Source: Lithodes maja (taxonomy: Eukaryota; Arthropoda; Malacostraca; Decapoda; Lithodidae). From it: a DNA stretch of 64,000 bases. The stretch spans positions 62,001 through 126,000 of the forward strand of contig JBAKBP010004434.1 in NCBI GenBank assembly GCA_037953745.1. The letters run 5' to 3'. The number at the start of each line of letters is the position of its first letter. Within the stretch, counting starts at the first letter, position 1. Of the stretch, positions 20,867-33,073 are shown piece after piece. The translations under genes and the position numbers were made by a program. The notes beneath the pieces are model-generated. The model made no database searches, was not told where the DNA came from, and saw only the letters and a program-made list of their open reading frames with translations.

Positions 20867-22188
20867 TGTTACGGCTGGATCGGCAATACATATTCGGGAT
20901 TCTTGATCGTAGGACAGAAATGGCTTATGTGACAACGACACGCTCGATTCCAGTCCCAAATACTATATGCTCCAGACAACAAAAGCACCAACGCCCTACA
21001 GAGTTATCGTCTATGGTAACGAGGTACCTTAACTCGGCGAAAGTGTACAACAGGGGTAGGCTATGAGGCTAAACTCCCTCAGACATTTATAGGTTACGTT
21101 ATTACTAAAGAAATGCAATACTCAAGAAACTACGTTAATATTAAGCCTCTAATAATGTAGAATAGAAGCAGGCTAAAGGTATGACAGTGAAATGCTAAAT
21201 GACAAATGTACACGCCTACTTGAAAGCGCGTGCACTAGAATAACTGTCCCCTACTAACATGCACTAGCATGTAGCATACAAGATGTTCATGATCCAGTAG
21301 ATACCTAATAATACACATGGAAGGAACATAAATAGTAGTCACTTATTATAAGAATGAATCTATACTTGGAATAACTAAAAGGTTGCAGGCAACAGTACTG
21401 CGCCGGTAGCCTACTACCGCATAGGCTACTTCGCTTCTCTCACTCTGTCTCCCCTCTGAGTCTGTATGCGCCCTACGCAACAGAACTCCGGACACAGCAG
21501 CAAAACGACAGTGCAGTTAATTGATACATGAAAGTATTAATAGTGTTGTCTTGTGTGTGAGTAATGTGTACTGTAAAGTGTTACATACATAAACTTAAAG
21601 AGAGCTGCAATGCATAGTAAAATAAAGATATCACCCACTCATCATCCCCATGTGTTCTAGCTAGCAGGCCAAGTCACAGGAACAACGAGTCCCAGCACCG
21701 AAAGCGAGAACCCAGGAAAAGACTGCAGAGAACACAAGGACAGATAAATTACGTTACTCTACTATACCGGCACTACGAGCGAGCTGTAGTCTCTGGTACT
21801 GCACTCGCTCCTGGCTCGGTAGGCAAATCAAGGCTAAGTCCTCGCCCCTCTACAGACAACTCCTGGGCATGGTCGGGCTCTTACACATGGCACTAGTCTA
21901 GTCACAAATTGGATGATGAGCTGGGCATATAACTCGTGAACATGTAGAACGTTCACCAACTATCCTCATCAAGAAGATCGCTGTTCACATTAACCCCTTA
22001 AATCTAATACATGTAAATATATGCTTGTCCTAAGAGTAATACGAGAGGTGAGTGCTGAAACTCCTTTAGGACCTCAAGGGAAGGGTATGCATTTAAATAG
22101 AGAGAAGAATGAAATGAGAGTAATGTCGTCAGAGAGAAAGAGTGCAACCGTGAGAAATTGGGAGAGAGGACAAGGGATGTTAGAATCT
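20867..22188 (-). repeat. 3' LTR of element C, left part
   Basis: First 1322 bases of the LTR up to ...TTAGAATCT, where the LINE begins. It shares diagnostic variants with 30970-32777, such as GAGTCTGTATGCG. Confidence 0.94.
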
Positions 22189-24858
22189 ACAAAGGAGTAC
22201 AAAGGAGTACAAAGGAGTACAAAGGAAATCAAGCAACAACAGATCTAGTGACCCTTCTAGGCTGCTTGTCCTCCAAAACACTGAGGATCAAGTGTCCAAA
22301 CAGTGGTTTAGAGTGGGTAAGGGAACATTGGAAAGGGAACTACTGCCCTGCCACTAACGTGGCAGGACTAGGAAGTTAGAAGGGGACATATGGGTTAGTA
22401 ACTGAGGGGAGGATAAAGTTATTCATTTACAAACGCAGTCAGTCGCGGGTTTGATGCGAGATATTTGTCTAGGCGGAATTTAAATGAATCAACGGTGCTG
22501 CAGTCTATAACGTTTCGGGGAAGCCCATTCCACAAGTTGACAACTCGATTGAAGAAGAAATTCTTAGATTCGTGCGAGTTAAAAGATTTACCAATAATTT
22601 TGCAACCGTTTCCCCGTGTGTAATTAGATTGGTCGATAGTGAAGTATTTACTACAGTTCATATTGTCGATGCCTTTGATGATTTTGAACACTTGAATTAA
22701 GTCGCCTCTTAATCTGCGCTGGGTTAAAGGAAATAGATTTAATTCTCTAAGACGCTCTTCGTATGGTTTGTTCTTTAGGCTAGGTATCATTTTGGTAACT
22801 CTACGTTGAACTCGTTCTAGCTTGTTTATATCTTTTTGGTAATAAGGGCACCAGGATTGAACGCAGTATTCCAGAAGAGGGCGGACTAAGGAATTGTAAA
22901 GGGTTAGGATAACTTCTTTGGATTTATGCTCAAATGACCTGCCTATAAAGCCAATTATTTTGTTTGCCTTCTTAACAACTTCTGAACATTGTTGACTCGG
23001 TTTTAGGTTACTCGATATTGTTACTCCCAGATCAGTTTCTCTGTTTACATTCTTAAGCTGAGTGCCATTCATCGAATAGTTTGCTTTCTCATTTAGGTAT
23101 CCGACATGTAGTACTTTACATTTATCCGCATTGAAACTCATTTGCCAAATTTGGGCCCAACATGACAATTTATCTAGATTGTGTTGCATATCGTCAACTT
23201 GTTCTTTTGAGAGTACGCTATGTGCAATTTTTGTATCGTCAGCAAATTTTGAGATTGTGCAGGTGAGACCCTCATCTATGTCGTTGATGTAAATTAGAAA
23301 GAGAATTGGTCCTAGTACCGATCCCTGGGGTACCCCGCTACTTACATTGGTCCATTTAGATGCCTTACCGTTTATGACTACTCTTTGCTTTCTGTTGTTG
23401 AGCCAATTTTCTATCCATTTCAACACACCGTCTTGTATTCCATGCGCTTTTAGTTTTAGCAGTAAACGTTTGTGGGGAACTTTGTCAAAGGCCTTTTGAA
23501 AATCAAGGTATATAATATCTACAGCTTTACTCTCATCGTAGAGGTTGAGGATATCGTGGAAGAAGTCTAAGAGGTTTGTTAAACAGGAACGTTTTTTACG
23601 AAAGCCGTGTTGAGTATCTTTAAGTATGTTATTTTCCTCTAAGTGATTTACGAGTCTGTCTCGTATGACCGTTTCTAGCATTTTACATACAACTGAGGTT
23701 AAGCTAATTGGACGATAGTTACTGGGTAGGGATTTGCTGCCTTTTTTGAATATCGGTGTTACGTTGGCTAGCTTCCACTGATCAGGCATAGTTCCAGACT
23801 GCAAGGATTTATTGAATAGTAATGTCAGTGGTTTGGAGAGCTCATTCTTAGCTTCCTTTAGAACTCTAGGCGAGATTGTATCAGGTCCTGGCGTTTTATT
23901 TACTTTGAGTTTATCTAAACAATTCAATACTTATCTCTCTGTAACGGTGATATTGCTTAAAACATCTGAATTATCAATCTGAATCGGCGATGGTGTAGGG
24001 ATATCACTGAGGTCTTCTGTTGTAAAAACTGATGCAAAGAAGGTATTGAGGGCATTACTCATTTGTACTTCGTCTTTGGTGTATTCTCCTTTTTCATCGA
24101 CTAACGGTCCAACAGTTGAAGTAACTACTTTTTTCTTTCTGATATAACTATAAAATTCTTTCGGGTTTGTTTTACTTTGATTCGCAATATGTAACTCTAA
24201 GGTCTTTTTACTTTGCTTAATTAACTTTTTGGCTTTGCGCCGTAGCTCTACAAATTTCACCCGTTCTTCGTCATTTTGTGAGGATTTTAATCTATCATTA
24301 GCAAATTTTTTAGCAAGCAGGCAGTTTGAAATATCTTTATTCCACCATTTGGGCTTATTATTATGGCCTGGACGCCGTATTTTCGATGGTATGCAGTCTT
24401 GCACTGCTTTTAGGTAAGTGGTTTCGAATAACTTCCAAGATGTATTTATGTCGTTATTGTTAATTAAAAAGCTCCAGTCAGTTTCTTTAAACATAGCTCT
24501 AAGTTTATGGAAGTTTGCTTTCTTGAAATTAGGGACTTTTTCGATGCTACTATTTGGTTCGTTACTAGTAAACTTTAAAGTGAAAGTTATCGTACGATGG
24601 TCGCTGTTACTGAATTCATCACCAACATTCAAATTCTCTATCAATTCTTCTTTTGTTGCAAGTACAATGTCAAGAACGTTATTACCACGGGTCGGCGTTC
24701 GAACAAATTGATAAAGCGAACTCTCTTGCAAGTTCGTATACAAGTCATGTCCGGAGTGTGAAGTAAGAGTATCGCCCCACTTGGTCACAGGTAAATTAAA
24801 GTCGCCAAAAATTACGGTATCTTGTGAGTTACTTACATCTGCAATTTGTTCGTAAATT
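22189..24858 (-). mobile_element. CR1-clade non-LTR retrotransposon (LINE), 5'-truncated
   Basis: 2670 bp inserted in the 3' LTR of element C. The minus-strand 3' end (left) carries about 3.5 copies of a 10-bp repeat (CTTTGTACTC; 22189-22231), like the short tandem tails of CR1/L2 elements. The 5' end (right) is cut inside the endonuclease domain. TCT is present on both sides, a 3-base duplication at most. The 3' untranslated region is 22232-22418. Confidence 0.92.
22419..24858 (-). pseudogene. CR1 ORF2: endonuclease C-terminal part and reverse transcriptase
   Basis: Reading from the right, the frame enters within an APE endonuclease (GDFN motif near 24805, SDH near 24590). It continues through a Lys-rich linker (24788-23931) to an RT. 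One in-frame TAA near 23932-23934 separates the two parts, which are otherwise in the same frame. The RT part (23927-22419, about 502 aa) shows CR1-type motifs: GPDTI, SNYRPISLTS, YLDFQKAFD, SGVPQGSVLGP and the catalytic FADD. The C-terminal region (about SWCPYYQKD to NLWNGLP) is the usual CR1 tail. It is dead because of truncation and the nonsense codon, but it decayed little, so insertion is fairly recent. Confidence 0.92.
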
Positions 24859-25347
24859 TCTCAAAGGTTCTAGGCAACCTGGTCATAGAGCACACAGCGA
24901 GCCTCCAGGCAATGTGCTGTACGACAACATGGGCAGCCCAGGCAGCATAGGCAGGCGGCAATGTACTACCAACCCTGTCGCACCTAGCTATAAGCGCAGG
25001 GCTGCCAACCGGTCCATACGTCTGGCAACCACCCCCCCGGCAGCGTGGCGCACCGCTACCCTCTCGCTCTGAAGTCTAACTCACTCTCTCTCTCTGAATT
25101 CCCACTGTCTTATCTATCAACTTCTCTATTGATACTACATATTAAATGGAAGGTCTCGACATGGCTTAAAACAAAACCCACCACTGGTTAGCACATGACG
25201 AGACCTTTGCAGAGATACAAAGAACATAGTTATACGTTGTCACACTCAATATAAGCAGCCAGCACGGTACAACGCAGTACCGTGGCGGTACAGTGGAGTA
25301 CCAAGGAGTACAATCAGGTTACGTTGCCACGCACTGGGTGCGTCACA
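24859..25347 (-). repeat. 3' LTR of element C, right part
   Basis: Resumes TCTCAAAGGTTC and ends GCGTCACA. Its end repeat (GTACAACGCAGTACCG) matches the 5' LTR of C except for one base. Confidence 0.94.
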
Positions 25348-25358
25348 GCCCCCCCAAG
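25348..25358 (-). other. Polypurine tract of element C
   Basis: Minus-strand CTTGGGGGGGC, adjoining the 3' LTR. Confidence 0.85.
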
Positions 25359-25628
25359 ATTTTAGATAATCGACCTTAGAAGCATTATCAAAATCTGACA
25401 GGCAACCAACCGACCTGCTACCCTTAGCTGCCACTAATTGCAAAAGGTGCACAACAACTGAAGTGTGAATTATACATAAAACACAATATCGCATGCATCA
25501 TGCTACAACAATAAAGACTTACAAAACTAAAACAAAATTTTCTCGTTTATTTTATTGTTTTATAATCTTTTTGGACGGCGTTATGATAGCCTAATTTTAC
25601 TCCTGCTCAACCCACACACCGTGCACGA

Positions 25629-28600
25629 CTATCCTGGATCATCAACCCTTGATAGACAATCTGCTATCACGTTCTCACTCCCGGCAATATGCTGAATGTT
25701 GAGATTATACTCTTGGAGCATTAGGGACCACCTGGTCAACCGCATATTCCGATTGTGAAACTGATTTAGGAATTTCAAGGGATGATGGTCCGTATAAATC
25801 GTCACTACCGGGCCGTAGGCTGGAACATAAACTTCGAAATGTTTGAGCGACAAAACGATAGCAAGAAGCTCCTTCTCTATAGTCGAGTAATCCCTTTGTG
25901 CCGAATTAAACTTGCGAGAAAAGAAGCTCACTGGGTGTTCCAAGCCCTCGGAATCAGTCTGCAGTAACACTGCCCCGGCACCCACACCGCTGGCATCAGT
26001 CGCCAGCTGAAAACTCCTGGAGAAGTCTGGGGCTCTCAAAATCGGATGTGTACACAGCAGGTGCTTGACTAGGTCGAAAGCCCTCTGACACTCCGCAGCC
26101 CAACAGAACTTCACTGACTTCGACAGTAGATCAGTTAACGGTGCTAAGACAGTAGAGTATCCCCGGATGAAGCGCCTATAATAGCCTATCATACCTAGGA
26201 ACCGCATGACCTGGCGCTTAGTGGTGGGCCTGGGAAACATATTGATAGCCTGTATCTTGCTCAGGGGGGGGCACACCCGGCCTAACCCGACCACGAAGCC
26301 AAGATACTGCACAGTAGCCTTTACAAACTCGCACTTCCTCAGGTTCACCACCAGCCCAGCATCGTGCAACTTCCCAAACAGGGTCTCTAAGTGCCTTAGG
26401 TGATTATCAAAATTGTCATCATACACTATCACGTCATCAAGGTAGACCGTGCAGTTAGGGATTTCGTCACAAATATCGTTCATCAGGTTCTGAAACGTGG
26501 CAGGTGCGTTCTTAAGCCCATAAGGCATTACGTTACATTGGTAGGTCTTGCCATCTACCACAAAACCACAAACTTGCTTAGCTCGGTCCGACAGGGGTAC
26601 TTGCCAGTAGCCTTTTACAAGATCAATTTTAGTAAGGTACTTTGCATTCCCTATCTTGTCCACGCTGTCGTCAACTCGAGGCAAAGGGTAAGGGTTGGTA
26701 GTGGTCAAGCCATTTAGCCTACGAAAATCTATGCAGAACCGCACCTTGCCGTCAGGTTTTGGCTGCAACGTGACGGGTGATGTCCACTTCACATAACCTT
26801 CAGTGATCATCCCTCTCTCAACCATGTACTTTAACTCCTCCCGTAAAGCTGGCAACTTTACCGGGGGCACACGGTAGGGCACTGACTTGAAGGGCACATT
26901 ATCACCGACGTCCACGTCGTGCGTTACCTGAGTAGTGAGACCTGGGTGTTCGGCGAAAACAGAGGGGTATGACCTGAACAGGCCTAGGACAGCAGCACCC
27001 TGGTGCTCAGGCAGGTGACTTACAGCTTGCCTAGCCTCTTGTTCAGTATTCCCCGCCCACTGTTCCGCGGAAATGACACAGTCCCAGCTATCCTCCTCAG
27101 CAGCATGACTGTCCCCACCTCCTTCTCCACCCTGGCCGCTGCAGGCCAGCACAGGGACAGTGAGAGGCTCTGAGGGGCGTCTCACATACTCTTTCATGAG
27201 GTTAACATGACATAACTGATGTTTTTTTCTACGGTCAGGTGTTGCAACGAGATAATCAAGGTCGGACAGTTTCTTAGCCACCACATACGGCCCAATAAAC
27301 TTGGCAGAAAGGGGGTGTCCAGGCAAAGGTAAAAGCAACATTACCTCCTGACCCACCGAAAACTCCCGAAGCTTCACCTTGGCGTCATACTGGTGCTTCA
27401 TGACCGCCTGTGCATTAACCAAGTTATTACCTGCCGCTGCCATGCAACCTATAAGTCTCTCCCGGCTCTCAAGGATATATTTAAGTACAGACCCCGGCTT
27501 CTCTTCGCCCTCCCAGATCTCTTTCACCATACTTAAAGGTCCTCTCACATTATGGCCAAAGACTAGTTGATTTGGACTGAACCCCAGGCTCTCTCCTGGG
27601 ACTTCACGTGCAGCGAACAGAACATACGGCAGACCCAAATCCCAATCAGTGTCATGTTCTGCACAGTAACAGCGTAGCATACTCTTCAGGGTCGAGTGCC
27701 ACCGCTCCAAGACTCCCTGACTCTCGGGATGGTAGGCTGACGACACTACAGAACATATACCGTGCAACTGAAGGGTTTGCTTGAACAATTTGGATGTAAA
27801 ATTGCTCCCCTGGTCTGACTGCACCTCACGTGGAAATCCATAACGGGAACAGAACAATAATAAGTTTTTAACAACTGCCTTTGCCGAGCCGTTTCTCATG
27901 GGGTATGCGTCCGGGTATCTCGTAGCCACATCCATGATTGTCAACAGGAATTTATTGCCACTACTAGTAGGCGGGAAAGGGCCAACCAAATCTACTACAA
28001 CTTTGCTGAACGGAGGCCCGGTGACAGGTATGGGAAACAAAGGTGCCTTCGGGATTGTCTGGTTAGGCTTCCCCGTTGTCTGGCAGGTCGCACACCCAGC
28101 CACCCATGCACAGACATCAGCCTTGACCCCAGGCCACCAGAAAAACCTGCCCAATGCCGCCAATGTTTTTGTTACCCCCAAATGACCCGCCACCGGCACA
28201 TCATGCGCCAGACACAATAAGGACTCTCTATACTGTTTGGAACAACCACCTGGTCTACTACCCTCGCACCGCCCTCCCACTTCGATTTGGGGTCTAGAAA
28301 TCTGCGGTACAATATCCTGTTGAGCCTAAAGTAATCTCCCGGCTTCGCATCCCCATCTTCCTCCAACTCTATGGCACCATTGCTATAACGAGCTAGGCTA
28401 GCGTCTTGCAGCTGCTGCTCACTAATGTCCCTGGGCGTCAATGCATCAAGATGGTTTTGTAATAAGACATTACCCCGGCTAGTAGGCTCTACTGCCTTAG
28501 TGGCTCTCGCTACAGCTCTTGCCTCACGCGAAGTCTTACCCAACTCTGCCTTGTTACACACCATATCTGGGCCAGAGTCAACTCCCGTGTTTATTATAGG

Positions 28601-30727
28601 TCCAAGTACCAAATCACCGAGAAGTGCAGCAGAATCAATGTCCCTTTTCCTGCCCTTAGCAACCTTCTCCTGATCCTTCCTCCACTGTCCCCGAGGTTGA
28701 GTGCTAGGCTGTGCAGGAGCCGCAGAGCGAGATCGGGTTACCACACAGGCCATCTCATCCTGTTGGCACCTCCCAACCCATTCCCGATTCTCACCATCCA
28801 CGTCGGCCGCCCTCTCGGCAACGACTAAGGGTGGAGTCCCGGAAGTGGGCACCGCAAAGTCGTTGCCGAGAAGAAGGTCGACGCCCTCAACTGGCAAACA
28901 CTCAACGATCCCTACATCCAGCTCCCTGCACACCTCTCCCACTCTCAACTCCAACCTCACAAGTGGGTATGACCTCGTAGCATTTATACCCTGCACCACA
29001 ACAACTCTGGCCGCATTTATCGGTTTCCCTGTGAAGTTCCTCAACAAAGTTTGCGAAGCCCCCGTATCCCTCAGCAAGTCAACCCTCCGTAGTTCACTCC
29101 CCCAGCTCACAAACCCGTGCCCCCGATGGCCACAGAAAGTGTCCCGGACAGGTGTCGAGCCTTCCGTACGCTTCTTTACCGCGTGTGCCTCAGCTGCTGA
29201 CAACCTACCCCGGGCAGTTGCTGCAGCCTTCAGAGACACACCGATACTGTGAACCAATGACACCGGCTTAGCGGGAGTGTTACTAGGGCACTCACGTGAA
29301 TAATGGCCTAGCTTCTGACATTTGTAACATTTCACATCCCCAATGGGCTTCTTCCCTTGTGCGGGCGAAGAAGGGGCCTGACCTTTAGTAAACGGGAGAG
29401 GCTTGTGTTTGTAGGTGTTATTAGGTGCAATGCATTTAGTGTGGTTATGTGTGTCATAGGATTTGTTATTATCAAAAACTCTGGTGGGTGGGGTATAGCG
29501 CCCCTTCTGCCCTGACTCAGCCCTCTGAGCGGCACCGCAACTACGAATCAATGATAATCTGAAGTCTGCCATCTTGGCAGCCTCCTCTACTGTCTTGGGA
29601 CATTTTTCCTTAATGTTCAGCGTTAGATCGGTTCCAGTGCATTTGTAAAACTGTTCCAGATAGAAAAGTTGCTTAATTTCCTCAGCCGACTCTGCGTGCT
29701 CGGACCGAAACCAGTTATTACCTGCATCTGTTAAGTCCCGTGCGTGCTCCATAAAACTGACGTCGCTCTTCTTATTCACGCCACGGAACTTCAATATATA
29801 AGTTTCGGGTTGCAGTTCGTAGGCCCGGAGCACAGCCTCCTTCACCAGTCCATACACGACACTCTCGTCCAGTGACAGTGCATCGTAGGCTTTCAACCCC
29901 TTACCCACTAGACGTGATGAAACTAATGCTGCCCATTTAACCTCCGGCCAGTCATACTCACGACACTTCTTTTCGAAACGAGCAAAAAACTCAGTCACTG
30001 CTGTCTCATCAAATGCGGGTACTAACTTAATTAAATGCGAAAGTGAGTCTGTAACCCGTTGCCCACCACCGTGATGACGCCCCGTGGTCTCTACTCTAGA
30101 CTTCTCGACATCCATTTCAGCCTGGTACCTGGTTGCATCCTGATTGGCTTGGATTCTAGCAACCTCTATGCGTTCTATACTAGCCTGTTGTATCTGAGTC
30201 TCCTGCAGCTTAAACTTAGCTAGTTCTAGCTGAAATAACATCTCAGGAGACAGGCCTGGGGGGGGAGAGCACAAAATGGGGGATCCACACCGAGACGTGT
30301 TTACGGGTAAGCCAGCTTGCCCTTGAGAACCCTCCTGCTGCATCGTGCTAAGACTCGCTGGCTGAGGGCCCAGCTCAGGGGTAGAGTGGAATGGAGGCTT
30401 GGAGGGAACCCCCCAAGACCCCACTCCACCCACCGCCCCATCGCCATCACCCAACAAACATGCCACCAAATTCTTCTTGGGCCAACTGTCAGGACAGTCC
30501 CGCCCCAAAACCGTGGCTAAACAGCGAAGACCGTAACAATCAATAGCCTGCAGGCGCTGTTCGGTCAAAGGTGTCTGCAAAAATGCCCGGGCATCCCTCT
30601 CTCCACTTATAACACTCCCCTCCCTAAACATCTGTTGTACTTGCTGGTTACTAGGCTGTACCGTGTTATCCTCCCCCGTAAATGATGAGTCATTAGACAT
30701 AGTGCTGGTTATACAATTGCTGTTCAT
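25629..30727 (-). pseudogene. Gag-Pol of element C, frameshift at the integrase zinc domain
   Basis: Gag, zinc knuckle, protease and the region before integrase read from the shared ATG at 30727 to about 28233. Integrase, RT and RNase H continue in another frame to 25629. The break is at 28231-28240, where TACTGTTTGG replaces TACTTATTTGG of the other copies, a net loss of one base. An upstream in-frame ATG at 30838 is open only here, because of the length of the A/T run before the normal start, and is not conserved. Domain content and order are as in copy A. Confidence 0.92.
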
Positions 30728-30952
30728 AAAAAAAAAAGAAGTGCTTATTACTAATTGCAGTCTCGACTCACAAAATGTTAAAGATGCTTGAATGACTACT
30801 CTAGACACCCCCAACGAAACAATCTGCAAGTCCACCAATACAATAATGACACAATAAAAATTCCTCCAATATGCAAGAAAATTCTAGCCAGCTCTACTAG
30901 GTAGCATAGAATAGTTCTCCAAAAAACATGTGATAGGATACTACTGAATCTT

Positions 30953-30966
30953 GTGCAAGGTCGCCA
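30953..30966 (-). other. Primer binding site of element C
   Basis: TGGCGACCTTGCAC, three bases inside the 5' LTR, identical to A and B. Confidence 0.75.
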
Positions 30967-30969
30967 TTT

Positions 30970-32777
30970 TGTTACGGCTGGATCGGCAATACATATTCGG
31001 GATTCTTGATCGTAGGACAGAAATGGCTTATGTGACAACGACACGCTCGATTCCAGTCCCAAATACTATATGCTCCAGACAACAAAAGCACCAACGCCCT
31101 ACAGAGTTATCGTCTATGGTAACGAGGTACCTTAACTCGGCGAAAGTGTACAACAGGGGTAGGCTATGAGGCTAAACTCCCTCAGACATTTATAGGTTAC
31201 GTTATTACTAAAGAAATGCAATACTCAAGAAACTACGTTAATATTAAGCCTCTAATAATGTAGAATAGAAGCAGGCTAAAGGTATGACAGTGAAATGCTA
31301 AATGACAAATGTACACGCCTACTTGAAAGCGCGTGCACTAGAATAACTGTCCCCTACTAACATGCACTAGCATGTAGCATACAAGATGTTCATGATCCAG
31401 TAGATACCTAATAATACACATGGAAGGAACATAAATAGTAGTCACTTATTATAAGAATGAATCTATACTTGGAATAACTAAAAGGTTGCAGACAACAGTA
31501 CTGCGCCGGTAGCCTACTACCGCATAGGCTACTTCGCTTCTCTCACTCTGTCTCCCCTCTGAGTCTGTATGCGCCCTACGCAACAGAACTCCGGACACAG
31601 CAGCAAAACGACAGTGCAGTTAATTGATACATGAAAGTATTAATAGTGTTGTCTTGTGTGTGAGTAATGTGTACTGTAAAGTGTTACATACATAAACTTA
31701 AAGAGAGCTGCAATGCATAGTAAAATAAAGATATCACCCACTCATCATCCCCATGTGTTCTAGCTAGCAGGCCAAGTCACAGGAACAACGAGTCCCAGCA
31801 CCGAAAGCGAGAACCCAGGAAAAGACTGCAGAGAACACAAGGACAGATAAATTACGTTACTCTACTATACCGGCACTACGAGCGAGCTGTAGTCTCTGGT
31901 ACTGCACTCGCTCCTGGCTCGGTAGGCAAATCAAGGCTAAGTCCTCGCCCCTCTACAGACAACTCCTGGGCATGGTCGGGCTCTTACACATGGCACTAGT
32001 CTAGTCACAAATTGGATGATGAGCTGGGCATATAACTCGTGAACATGTAGAACGTTCACCAACTATCCTCATCAAGAAGATCGCTGTTCACATTAACCCC
32101 TTAAATCTAATACATGTAAATATATGCTTGTCCTAAGAGTAATACGAGAGGTGAGTGCTGAAACTCCTTTAGGACCTCAAGGGAAGGGTATGCATTTAAA
32201 TAGAGAGAAGAATGAAATGAGAGTAATGTCGTCAGAGAGAAAGAGTGCAACCGTGAGAAATTGGGAGAGAGGACAAGGGATGTTAGAATCTCAAAGGTTC
32301 TAGGCAACCTGGTCATAGAGCACACAGCGAGCCTCCAGGCAATGTGCTGTACGACAACATGGGCAGCCCAGGCAGCATAGGCAGGCGGCAATGTACTACC
32401 AACCCTGTCGCACCTAGCTATAAGCGCAGGGCTGCCAACCGGTCCATACGTCTGGCAACCACCCCCCCGGCAGCGTGGCGCACCGCTACCCTCTCGCTCT
32501 GAAGTCTAACTCACTCTCTCTCTCTGAATTCCCACTGTCTTATCTATCAACTTCTCTATTGATACTACATATTAAATGGAAGGTCTCGACATGGCTTAAA
32601 ACAAAACCCACCACTGGTTAGCACATGACGAGACCTTTGCAGAGATACAAAGAACATAGTTATACGTTGTCACACTCAATATAAGCAGCCAGCACGGTAC
32701 AACGCGGTACCGTGGCGGTACAGTGGAGTACCAAGGAGTACAATCAGGTTACGTTGCCACGCACTGGGTGCGTCACA
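30970..32777 (-). repeat. 5' LTR of element C (1808 bp)
   Basis: TGTTACGG...GCGTCACA, uninterrupted, followed on the right by (TA)n. It serves as the reference that dates and delimits the LINE insertion in the other LTR. Confidence 0.95.
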
Positions 32778-32800
32778 ATATATATATATATATATATGTA
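32778..32800. repeat. (TA)n tract right of element C
   Basis: Short TA run ending TATGTA, between the LTR of C and the left end of transposon G2. Confidence 0.9.
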
Positions 32801-33073
32801 TAAGGGTGGTCCTTATAATGACCCAATTTTTGAAATGTTGAATTCGTTGTGTCCCGGGGTCTAAATTGGTTCCTTTGGGTGTAGAAACAAGACATAGAAA
32901 GTTACAGAGCGATTTGTCAATTATTCGAACAGCGATGGCCAATTCAAATATATATATATACTATATAGCCTACATAGGGTTTTTTCGTATCTATAATAGT
33001 AATTCCCGCGGGTCACCCTCTCCCTAGAGTATTAGCCGGCCTAGCCGGGGGTTTCATGGCGACCATCGACCAC

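Larger units (their letters stand above)
20867..32777 (-). mobile_element. Gmr1-like LTR retrotransposon, copy C (with CR1 insertion in the 3' LTR)
   Basis: 3' LTR 20867-25347 (split), PPT, gag-pol, PBS and 5' LTR 30970-32777. After removing the LINE and a 3-base duplication, both LTRs are 1808 bp. Both flanks are TA, with ATAT immediately outside each end, matching a possible 4-bp target duplication. The retrotransposon length without the LINE is about 9.24 kb. Gag-pol carries one frameshift. Confidence 0.94.

Noticed and set aside
30727..30838. N-terminal extension of Gag in element C
   Set aside because: It is open only because of the A/T-run length before the shared start codon and is not present in the other copies.
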